Shown one piece after another: positions 1-5,721 of a stretch of DNA of 29,505 nt. Each line of letters starts with the position of its first letter. Position 1 is the stretch's first letter. The stretch spans positions 1-29,505 of the forward strand of contig CARSRA010000008.1 of NCBI GenBank assembly GCA_949063825.1, read 5' to 3'. Origin of the DNA: an uncultured Candidatus Saccharibacteria bacterium (GTDB lineage: Bacteria; Patescibacteriota; Saccharimonadia; Saccharimonadales; Saccharimonadaceae). The position numbers were made by a program, and so were the translations under genes. The notes under the pieces were generated by a model. It was not told the DNA's origin. It made no database searches and saw nothing but the letters and a program-made list of their open reading frames with translations.

Positions 1-136
1 CTATAATGCTTTCGTTTAAAATCCTCTAAACTGCTTGCAAAAGTATTAATAATGTTAGATAAAATAAGCAAAGACTTGCCCAAAAATAACAAATTAAATA
101 CCAAATATGGTACTCGAACTAAGTTTAATAAGCATG

Positions 137-165
137 AAAAAAGGCCCATTCTTACGAATGAGCCT
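137..165 (-). terminator. Intrinsic terminator of the 217-1248 gene
   Basis: Read on the minus strand, a 10-bp stem with one G-T wobble (arms 156-165 and 142-151, loop 152-155) is followed by six T residues (142-137). It lies about 50 bases past the stop codon of the minus-strand gene and in the correct orientation to end its transcript. Confidence 0.8.
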
Positions 166-216
166 CATCAAAAAGGTGTATCACCCCCCTCCTGAAATTA
201 GAAAAATAGAAGTTTT

Positions 217-1248
217 TTAGCTGTCAGAGCCGGAACCGCCGTTCTGGCCGTCGGAATCCTGGGCATTGCCCGACTCGTCTTCGGAGTTCTTAGACCATTT
301 GTTCGTAAAAATGGTTTGAACAATGTGTTCCAACTGTTCCGCTGGCGGTGTCAGATTGACTACATAAAAATCCTGCATTGCGGTCAAAAATGACTCTGCC
401 TGTTCCGGCGTAAACAAGCTGGCAGTGTCGCGGGTCTTCCTGTCGGCTGAGGCGAGGAGGTCTTCCGCAAATGCCAACAGCTCTTCATCCTCAGTTATGT
501 CCGTATCCGCGACTGTGCTTGTTTTATTGACTTCTTTATTCGCCTCGTTGTTCTGGATCGGTTTCTTGCGGCAATTCCGGACGAGCTCCCTAAGCTTTTC
601 CGGTGGCAAATACTTCAAGCTGGCCGCTGTATACTTGCCATTCGATCCTTGAACGATCTCCCTTATCTGTTTAGTAGAGAGGTCGTAAACGGTTTCAATG
701 CAGGACTCGTCGTCCTCATCTCGTTCCGCGTTGGGATTAGCCTTAACGTATTCTGCATATTTGCGGGCAAAAATGCGCTCACGCTCAATCTGGGCCTTAA
801 TTAACTCCTTTAAGTCACCACCGCACTTGGAGTACGCGATTGTGCCGTGCTCGTCGAGCGTCCAGCACACGACCGTGCGCTCATACACAGGCCATGTTTC
901 ATGGTCGCCGGGGTCGATAGTCAGATTCATTAATTTATCGATAGTCATGTACTCGCCTTCCTCGTCCGTGCGGTACAAGAAGATGAGGCCTTCGGGTGGC
1001 TTCGGTACGCCTTCGCGCGTCCTGAAAACTTCGTATCCGTCCTCATCCGATTCGCCACTGCGAGCAAACCCCTTTTTTGCTGCTACCCCACGGGCATCTG
1101 TGGAATCGCTATGGTACTCCTCCGCAGACCGAGCCAACTCGCTCAGATACTCGTCGGTATCGATGGGCTCCTTTCCCCCGTGCTTATCCTTCTCTGTGAA
1201 GATATTCGCAAACGCTCCTAAAACACTTTTTTTCCCATTTTTTTCCAT
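217..1248 (-). CDS. Hypothetical acidic soluble protein, isolated transcription unit
   Basis: I do not recognise this 343-residue protein. It has no signal peptide and no membrane segment, so it is probably cytoplasmic. It is rich in Asp/Glu, with an N-terminal charged region (about 1-75), a compact middle part with Trp, Tyr and Cys (about 85-190), a polar linker (about 225-255) and a low-complexity Gly/Ser/Asp/Asn tail. The ATG at 1248 is chosen because an AGGAAGG ribosome site sits 8 bases upstream; a GTG at 1257 would overlap that site. The gene has a consensus promoter, a hairpin leader and its own terminator, and shares no operon with its neighbours. It looks richer in GC than the genes around it, which suggests (inference) recent acquisition. 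Confidence 0.7.
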   Translation of the reverse strand: MEKNGKKSVLGAFANIFTEKDKHGGKEPIDTDEYLSELARSAEEYHSDSTDARGVAAKKGFARSGESDEDGYEVFRTREGVPKPPEGLIFLYRTDEEGEYMTIDKLMNLTIDPGDHETWPVYERTVVCWTLDEHGTIAYSKCGGDLKELIKAQIERERIFARKYAEYVKANPNAERDEDDESCIETVYDLSTKQIREIVQGSNGKYTAASLKYLPPEKLRELVRNCRKKPIQNNEANKEVNKTSTVADTDITEDEELLAFAEDLLASADRKTRDTASLFTPEQAESFLTAMQDFYVVNLTPPAEQLEHIVQTIFTNKWSKNSEDESGNAQDSDGQNGGSGSDS

Positions 1249-1274
1249 TGATAGCACCTTCCTTTTTTAATGTA

Positions 1275-1326
1275 CCGCCCCTTGGGGCGGCCTCGTTGTA
1301 GAGTTACCGCCTTTTACTCAAAAGGC
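1275..1326 (-). promoter_or_regulatory. Structured 5' leader with two hairpins
   Basis: Two strong inverted repeats lie in the leader between the promoter and the start codon of the 217-1248 gene. One is CCGCCC-CTTG-GGGCGG at 1275-1290. The other is GCCTTTT-actc-AAAAGGC at 1309-1326. Neither is followed by a T run on the minus strand, so they are more likely leader or stability structures than terminators. No known riboswitch was recognised. Confidence 0.5.
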
Positions 1327-1337
1327 TTAATATCTCC

Positions 1338-1366
1338 ATTGTAGCACACATCATCAAAAATGTCAA
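1338..1366 (-). promoter_or_regulatory. Consensus sigma-70 promoter for the 217-1248 gene
   Basis: On the minus strand, TTGACA (1361-1366), a 17-base spacer and TACAAT (1338-1343). This is a full consensus -35 with an optimal spacer. The 10 bases around the -35 (ACTATTGACA) are identical to those in front of the radical SAM gene at 23563-23572. Confidence 0.85.
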
Positions 1367-1402
1367 TAGTTTAATGCTTATTTTGCTAAAAAAGCAAGAA
1401 AA

Positions 1403-1705
1403 ATGATTATGTCCTCCTATAAAAACTACGTTACCCTTATCACTACTACCTATGGTATTACGAATAGCTCCGCTGGTTCTACCAAGCTACGTAGTGCTCC
1501 CCTCGACTTTCTCCGGACGGGACTATATGATTATCTTGACGGTGATCTACGCAACCAAAATCTAGGAGGGACTTGGTGGTCTGATACTGGAAACTCAGAT
1601 ATTTATGGTCGTTATATATCTACAAGCCCTTCTGGAGTCATTCCGCAGAATAATTACTATCGCGGTGCAGGCTTCGCCATCCGCTGCGTTACACGGGAGG
1701 GGTAG
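1403..1705 (+). pseudogene. C-terminal fragment of a FISUMP-type surface domain protein
   Basis: The 100-residue reading frame matches my recollection of the end of the Fibrobacter succinogenes major paralogous (FISUMP-like) domain found in large surface proteins of Saccharibacteria. It has the LRSAPL..F.R.G block, a G..WWS block, a Tyr-rich stretch and the closing GFAIRCV motif (about residues 89-95). The first half of the domain, a signal peptide and a membrane segment are all missing. The frame is closed by a TAG at 1367-1369 only 36 bases upstream of the ATG, there is no ribosome site, and no promoter is evident. I infer a remnant left by deletion or rearrangement. A silent donor cassette for recombination with intact paralogues, or a very short expressed protein, are alternatives. 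Confidence 0.55.
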
Positions 1706-1752
1706 AGGAAGAGCCTGCATAGATGCCGCTTCTATTTACTTCACAACCTAAA

Positions 1753-1794
1753 ACGCCGCCTAGCCATGAGCTAAAGCTCCTGTCTACGCGGCGT
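1753..1794 (-). terminator. Terminator of tRNA-Ser
   Basis: An outer stem ACGCCGC/GCGGCGT (1753-1759 with 1788-1794) encloses a second small hairpin GAGCT-aa-AGCTC (1768-1779). On the minus strand it ends in TTTT. The outer stem shares its last base with the final A of the tRNA CCA end. Confidence 0.65.
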
Positions 1795-1886
1795 GGCGGA
1801 GGGTGGGAGATTCGAACTCCCGCTCCAGGTCTCCCCAGACTAACGATTTAGCAAACCGTCCCCTTCAGCCACTTGGGTAACCCTCC
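1794..1886 (-). tRNA. tRNA-Ser(GCT)
   Basis: On the minus strand this folds as a class II tRNA: acceptor GGAGGGT pairing with ACCCTCC, an anticodon stem ACGGT/ATCGT with loop TTGCTAA (anticodon GCT, reading AGC/AGU), a long variable arm typical of tRNA-Ser, a T-arm with GTTCGAATC, and an encoded CCA end. Total 93 bases. Confidence 0.95.
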
Positions 1887-1895
1887 AATTCTTTC

Positions 1896-1904
1896 ATTGT
1901 AACA
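1896..1904 (-). promoter_or_regulatory. Extended -10 promoter of tRNA-Ser
   Basis: TGT-TACAAT on the minus strand, 9 bases before the mature 5' end of tRNA-Ser. No good -35 is seen at the usual spacing, so this would be an extended -10 promoter. Confidence 0.6.
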
Positions 1905-2046
1905 CATTTTCGGTTCCAGGGGAATTGTTATTTATCGTTATAGATGGTATGCATGTAACTTACGCTCAGATATAAATTCTAAAGGCAGTCCTGAGTGGAG
2001 AGAAACTTCGGTCGTCATGCCCCCTCAGCAATGAAGCATCGATTCA

Positions 2047-2074
2047 AAAATTCTCAAACAAGTTTGAGAATTTT
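2047..2074. terminator. AT-rich hairpin, possible terminator
   Basis: A perfect 12-bp stem AAAATTCTCAAA/TTTGAGAATTTT with loop CAAG. It ends in TTTT on both strands, so it could work in either direction. It closes a roughly 120-base stretch (1925-2046) with no gene that I can name. Confidence 0.4.
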
Positions 2075-2128
2075 CTCATACTCCTATCATCTACGAACTC
2101 TTTTTAAGTTACCCCTTCAACATTTCCT

Positions 2129-2170
2129 CAAGGACAAAAATAAGACCGAAAGGTCTTATTTTTGTCCTTG
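2129..2170 (-). terminator. Strong terminator of the tRNA-His/tRNA-Gly unit
   Basis: A perfect 19-bp inverted repeat (2129-2147 with 2152-2170) with a GAAA/TTTC loop. The inner part, GGTC followed by TTATTTTT, gives a terminator-like T-rich tail. Its outer end overlaps the last two bases of the tRNA-Gly CCA (2169-2170). Confidence 0.8.
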
Positions 2171-2243
2171 GTGCGAGTGGAGAGAGTCGAACTCTCATCT
2201 CAAGTTTGGAAAACTTGCATACTAACCGCTGTACTACACTCGC
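2169..2243 (-). tRNA. tRNA-Gly(TCC)
   Basis: Minus-strand cloverleaf of 75 bases including CCA. The acceptor GCGAGTG pairs with CACTCGC and the discriminator is A. The anticodon stem CAAGT/ACTTG carries loop TTTCCAA (anticodon TCC), and the T-arm has GTTCGACTC. It follows tRNA-His by 12 bases and is probably on the same transcript. Confidence 0.95.
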
Positions 2244-2255
2244 AAATAACTTTGC

Positions 2256-2333
2256 TGGGGTGGGATATCGGAATTGAACCGACGACCTTCTGGACCACAA
2301 TCAGACGCTCTAACCATCTGAGCTAATCCCACC
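2256..2333 (-). tRNA. tRNA-His(GTG)
   Basis: Minus-strand cloverleaf. The anticodon stem TCTGA/CCAGA holds loop TTGTGGT (anticodon GTG). The acceptor GTGGGAT/ATCCCAC is extended by the encoded G-1 (2333) opposite C73, the known identity pair of tRNA-His, and CCA is encoded. Confidence 0.95.
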
Positions 2334-2350
2334 GTGCCGAGCATGACATT

Positions 2351-2379
2351 ATTATAGCACGAGGCGCCACATCGCTCAA
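2351..2379 (-). promoter_or_regulatory. Promoter of the tRNA-His/tRNA-Gly unit
   Basis: TTGAGC (2374-2379), a 17-base spacer and TGC-TATAAT (-10 at 2351-2356) on the minus strand, 17 bases before tRNA-His. It occupies the short gap after the stop codon of the upstream gene. Confidence 0.75.
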
Positions 2380-2396
2380 GACTCTCTTGAAAATCT

Positions 2397-3977
2397 CTAC
2401 TGGAAGAAGAACAGATACGCTAGCGCCCCTACTGTTGCGCCCAATATTACCGTCAACAACAACAACGCGACGAGCGGCGCATTAGAACGATGATGCGCCG
2501 GGATAATCATTGTCGGCTGATTAATATCATGTGTTTTGGTGACTTTGTTGGATTTCTTCTCTTTCTTCTCGGCAGATTGCTTGGACTTTTTAGCTTTCTT
2601 GGAATTCTTCTTATACTGATTTTTCTTAGGTAATTCCTCCGCCAAGTCTTGCGCCGCCTGGACCGAAGTTGCCACTTCAGCCTGTATCCGAACTTCACCA
2701 TTGCCGGATAATGGCCGTTTCTTCATCTCCTTTTCGGGCTTCAGATAATACGGCGATTGAGCGCTGAGGGCGTATTTATTATTGTCGGGCGTATCGCGCC
2801 GCAGCATAGTCGCCTGTTGATCTGCAGCCGCCTCCTCGCTACTGGAACTATAATCCTCGATCATCCCAAGACCTGCCTCGGCCGCCATCTGATCACGATT
2901 CACTTGCACACCTTTAGCATTATTGGCAAGCTCTTCTTCCGAGAGCCCATAATAATGCGTAGCATCATCAGTCGCTGGTACGGTCTTTGTAGCATGGCTC
3001 GGATTCAGATAATCCTCAACCTGATATGGGCGACCAGGACGCGCCGCCTTGGCATTATCCGCCGCAAAGCCTTTTGGCGCTGGCGCAAACTTACGCTTAA
3101 TTGAATCAAGCGGGCTCGTCCTTGCATGTGTACTTCCCATCCCCGGTTTCAGGACTGGTTTTTCAATATCATAGTTAGTGGCGGTCGCACTTTTTTTCAG
3201 ACGGACACTAGTCCCTTTCGCCGCTATTGGCCTTGATTTTTTCCCTAGATTCACTTTTATGCTGTCATCGCTAGGTGCCTCTACTCCTGGTCTATTGACT
3301 TTTTCAGTATTATGTGATACAATAGAAGGTTGGACTGATTTATCCTCCGTAAGTAAGGCTGCCAAACTCTCTGACGAATCGCTCCTAGGTTTTTTCAAAT
3401 CTACTCCAGGACGTACCACATCCTGAAAAACCTGCGGATTATGCGTATGGACTTTATTTAGAGAAATTTGTTGTTTTGGTAAACGAATCCCCACTCCTGG
3501 ACGTTGCTGGCCGGATGATGGAAGTTTAACGGTGGGTTTTTTAGGCTTTAATTTTAGCGAAGTATGCACTACGGTCGGTGCTTTACTGTCAATTTTTTCG
3601 GGACCAGCATCCATAGATTTCGCCTCGTCAAGGCTCGCTTTTTTGTGCGCGATCGGATCGACCGCCTGAAGCCGATTCGAGGGAATTTTAGATTTTGAAT
3701 TTGACATTTTCATCAATGCCGATGCCGACATACGTACTGACTCTAACTTTTTGTCGCTGGCATGTTTGTGCAAATTCGCGGCCGACTTCGCCTCGGCGCC
3801 TTTTTTCTGTTCGGTAGTCGCATTTACGATTTCTCGCGCCGACATCGCCAAATAATCCCCAAGGCCAGATTTCTTTTTGTCGGCATACATCGCGTTAATC
3901 GCATCTTTAGCCGAGCGCACCGCCACCGGCTTCTGATCCGGCTGTTCTACCTGAGAATCTTTGGCAGTTTTATCCAT
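2397..3977 (-). CDS. Hypothetical basic low-complexity protein with C-terminal membrane anchor
   Basis: I do not recognise this 526-residue protein. Most of it is polar, Lys/Ser/Ala-rich and probably disordered. A short RPGV-like motif recurs (QRPGV, VRPGV, NRPGV, then KPGM and ARPGR) over about residues 155-315. A Lys/Ser-rich stretch (about 445-480) precedes a single hydrophobic segment at the extreme C-terminus (about 500-524), so it is tail-anchored with the bulk probably in the cytoplasm. Its ATG directly abuts the TAA of tpiA, so the two are co-transcribed and probably translationally coupled. The family appears lineage-specific. A scaffold or envelope-linked role is only a guess. Confidence 0.75.
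   Translation of the reverse strand: MDKTAKDSQVEQPDQKPVAVRSAKDAINAMYADKKKSGLGDYLAMSAREIVNATTEQKKGAEAKSAANLHKHASDKKLESVRMSASALMKMSNSKSKIPSNRLQAVDPIAHKKASLDEAKSMDAGPEKIDSKAPTVVHTSLKLKPKKPTVKLPSSGQQRPGVGIRLPKQQISLNKVHTHNPQVFQDVVRPGVDLKKPRSDSSESLAALLTEDKSVQPSIVSHNTEKVNRPGVEAPSDDSIKVNLGKKSRPIAAKGTSVRLKKSATATNYDIEKPVLKPGMGSTHARTSPLDSIKRKFAPAPKGFAADNAKAARPGRPYQVEDYLNPSHATKTVPATDDATHYYGLSEEELANNAKGVQVNRDQMAAEAGLGMIEDYSSSSEEAAADQQATMLRRDTPDNNKYALSAQSPYYLKPEKEMKKRPLSGNGEVRIQAEVATSVQAAQDLAEELPKKNQYKKNSKKAKKSKQSAEKKEKKSNKVTKTHDINQPTMIIPAHHRSNAPLVALLLLTVILGATVGALAYLFFFQ
3295..3323 (+). promoter_or_regulatory. Possible antisense promoter inside the 526-residue protein gene
   Basis: TTGACT (3295-3300), 17 bases, TACAAT (3318-3323) on the plus strand. 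The 18 bases 3316-3333 are identical to 5673-5690 in the tyrS promoter. It would drive RNA antisense to the gene. It may also be a coincidence imposed on coding sequence. Confidence 0.4.
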
Positions 3978-4748
3978 TTAAGATTTTACCCTCTTTGCGG
4001 TTTCGATTATATCAATAAACTTGTCTGCGATCAAACTCGCTCCGCCCACTAGCAGACCGTTCACACCCGGTACGGTCAAATACGCCCCAGCATTAGCCGG
4101 ACTCACACTGCCACCATAAAGTACCGCAACTTTTTCGCTAATCTCTTTGCCATAGGCCACAGCAATAATCCGTCGAATGAATTTTACCGCCTCAGCCACA
4201 TCGTCAGGCCCCGCGATCTTTGCGCCGCTGGTAGTACTAATCGCCCAAACTGGCTCATAGGCTACGATTACTTTCTCGAGATCCTCGGTTGATACTTCCG
4301 AAAACCCACCCAGTACCTGGTCTCGTAAAACATCACAAGTCTCACCAAAAGTTCGCTCGGTCTCGGTCTCCCCCACACAGAGAATCGGACGAATTTGATT
4401 CCTTAGCGCCGCCGCTACCGCCGAACGCACACATTTATCGGTTTCATGAAAAAGTTGCCGGCGCTCCGAGTGACCAATAATGCAATAGTCAACAATACCT
4501 CTGAGCTGTGCCATCGAAACTTCCCCGGTGTAAGCTCCGAAGTCCCGCGCATTCGCTGTCTGAGCTGCTAGGCGTATTTTCTTGCGGTCAAGCTGCAACG
4601 ACAACGGCTGGAGAGAAATAAACGAAGGTGCCACCACCACTTCAATGTCACGATACGCATGCACTCGTGCTGAAAGTTTATGAAGATATACCGAAGACTC
4701 GCCTACCGTGAAGTTCATCTTCCAATTGCCCACGATGTATGATTTCAT
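3978..4748 (-). CDS. tpiA: Triosephosphate isomerase
   Basis: Interconverts dihydroxyacetone phosphate and glyceraldehyde 3-phosphate in the cytoplasm. At 256 residues it is a full-length TIM barrel. All key elements are present: the NWKMN motif with catalytic Lys10, IIGHSERR with electrophilic His93, AYEPVWAI with the catalytic base Glu165, and the phosphate-binding YGGS and GLLVGGAS loops near the end. It starts at an ATG lying 6 bases after an extended -10 element, with no ribosome site, which predicts a leaderless mRNA. The downstream gene begins at the base after its stop codon. With the phosphoketolase nearby it fits a fermentative carbon metabolism, where glyceraldehyde 3-phosphate is the shared intermediate. 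Confidence 0.97.
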   Translation of the reverse strand: MKSYIVGNWKMNFTVGESSVYLHKLSARVHAYRDIEVVVAPSFISLQPLSLQLDRKKIRLAAQTANARDFGAYTGEVSMAQLRGIVDYCIIGHSERRQLFHETDKCVRSAVAAALRNQIRPILCVGETETERTFGETCDVLRDQVLGGFSEVSTEDLEKVIVAYEPVWAISTTSGAKIAGPDDVAEAVKFIRRIIAVAYGKEISEKVAVLYGGSVSPANAGAYLTVPGVNGLLVGGASLIADKFIDIIETAKRVKS

Positions 4749-4754
4749 ACATTA

Positions 4755-4763
4755 ATTATAGCA
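4755..4763 (-). promoter_or_regulatory. Extended -10 promoter of tpiA (leaderless)
   Basis: TGC-TATAAT on the minus strand, separated from the tpiA ATG (4748) by exactly 6 bases, so transcription should begin at or next to the A of the ATG. Confidence 0.7.
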
Positions 4764-4804
4764 TATTGCCTAACGTTTGCCACCGATTGACAAAAAAATG
4801 ATTT

Positions 4805-5593
4805 TTATGCTACTACCCCCACAATCCCCCTGAGCGCATACAAAGTATCCTCATGCGAGCGCACGGTAATCGTCTCTACGCCCATCTGCACCACCGGATA
4901 ATCATTCCCACCTGGCTGGGTCATGTCACCGAAGTAAAGCACATCATTTTTGTTTACCTTTAATTCTTCAAAGAGATGCTTCATACCAAACTCTTTGTTC
5001 ATGCCTGGAGCCGCCACATTGATCGAAGTTGTCCCACCAATTTCATATAGGAAATCTGGCAATTTTTCGCGACATTTCGCTACGATCGCCTCGCGCTTTT
5101 TCATATCAGGATCCCAGTCATATTTTTCCGACGTACCCATTGTTTGGCCAAGTGCGGAAAAAGTCACCTGCGACATACGATTCTCAATAATCTGATCCCC
5201 TTCCAGCAATCTATCCTCTTCCCAATAGCCTAATTCTCGCGCAGATTCTTTCAAAACTGTTGTAATTTTTACAACGTCTTCTTCTTTGAGGGGGTAGTTG
5301 TAGACTTGCCGCCAGCTTTTTGGATCATAAGCATCTCCGCCTGCAGTATATTTATAATATTGCGTCCCCTGAGCTACAAAAAGATGCAAATGCCCAAGTT
5401 CGCTTGGTGTAGCGCCAGCTGCGACTAATGGATCAACGATCTGGATGAGGAATTGCTCAAACTTCTGTCCCGAAATTGGACAAATTTCAAAATTGCCGAG
5501 GCATTTACGTAAGATCTCAGCCATCTCAGACGGAATTGGTGTTTTTGCAATATTCAAAGTTTGATCTACGTCAAATGCTAAAACTTTTTTCAT
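4805..5593 (-). CDS. Phosphomannomutase-like HAD-IIB enzyme (eukaryotic PMM type)
   Basis: A 262-residue HAD phosphatase-fold protein resembling the eukaryotic alpha-phosphomannomutase family rather than bacterial ManB. Motif I is FDVDQTL, with nucleophile Asp8 and acid/base Asp10. A cap region follows (about 85-185) containing ENRMSQVTFSALGQ, which resembles the substrate-binding ENR stretch of PMM. Motif IV is GDMTQPGGND (222-231), close to the GDKT.PGGND signature of PMM. It would convert mannose 6-phosphate to mannose 1-phosphate for GDP-mannose and glycan synthesis; a general sugar phosphatase is the alternative. Position 11 is Gln instead of the usual Gly. The ATG is supported by GGAGG 4 bases upstream. 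Confidence 0.8.
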   Translation of the reverse strand: MKKVLAFDVDQTLNIAKTPIPSEMAEILRKCLGNFEICPISGQKFEQFLIQIVDPLVAAGATPSELGHLHLFVAQGTQYYKYTAGGDAYDPKSWRQVYNYPLKEEDVVKITTVLKESARELGYWEEDRLLEGDQIIENRMSQVTFSALGQTMGTSEKYDWDPDMKKREAIVAKCREKLPDFLYEIGGTTSINVAAPGMNKEFGMKHLFEELKVNKNDVLYFGDMTQPGGNDYPVVQMGVETITVRSHEDTLYALRGIVGVVA

Positions 5594-5616
5594 CTTACCT
5601 CCAAATTTATGTTTTT

Positions 5617-5625
5617 ATCATAGCA
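5617..5625 (-). promoter_or_regulatory. Extended -10 promoter of the HAD gene
   Basis: TGC-TATGAT on the minus strand, 23 bases before the ATG at 5593, leaving room for a leader with a GGAGG ribosome site. No clear -35. Confidence 0.5.
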
Positions 5626-5651
5626 TGGTTTTAGCTACTTTGGAGACCTAG

Positions 5652-5680
5652 TTGACAAAATGATTATGGTATGATACAAT
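5652..5680 (+). promoter_or_regulatory. Consensus sigma-70 promoter upstream of tyrS
   Basis: TTGACA (5652-5657), 17 bases, TGA-TACAAT (-10 at 5675-5680). It gives a leader of about 34 bases before the tyrS ATG. Confidence 0.85.
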
Positions 5681-5706
5681 AGAAGGTTGGGGCTTATTCA
5701 ATTTTA

Positions 5707-5715
5707 TGCTAAGAT
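5707..5715 (+). promoter_or_regulatory. Second, leaderless-type promoter of tyrS
   Basis: TGC-TAAGAT exactly 6 bases before the tyrS ATG at 5722, the same spacing as in five other genes of the window (6 or 7 bases). The -10 is weaker than the others, so tyrS may have tandem promoters. Confidence 0.45.
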
Positions 5716-5721
5716 AAGATC

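Noticed and set aside
698..1270. Plus-strand open frame opposite the 217-1248 gene
   Set aside because: It is the mirror of a gene with promoter, ribosome site and terminator on the minus strand. The frame is Ser-rich in the way typical of antisense shadows and has no start signals.
122..1375. 8-base direct repeat AGTTTAAT (122-129 and 1368-1375) and 10-base inverted repeat flanking the 217-1248 gene
   Set aside because: They are short and AT-rich, so matches at this distance are expected by chance. No recombinase or target duplication supports a mobile element.
1995..2225. Open frame crossing the tRNA-Gly gene and its terminator
   Set aside because: It runs through a 19-bp terminator palindrome and into a clear tRNA gene, so it cannot be a real protein gene.
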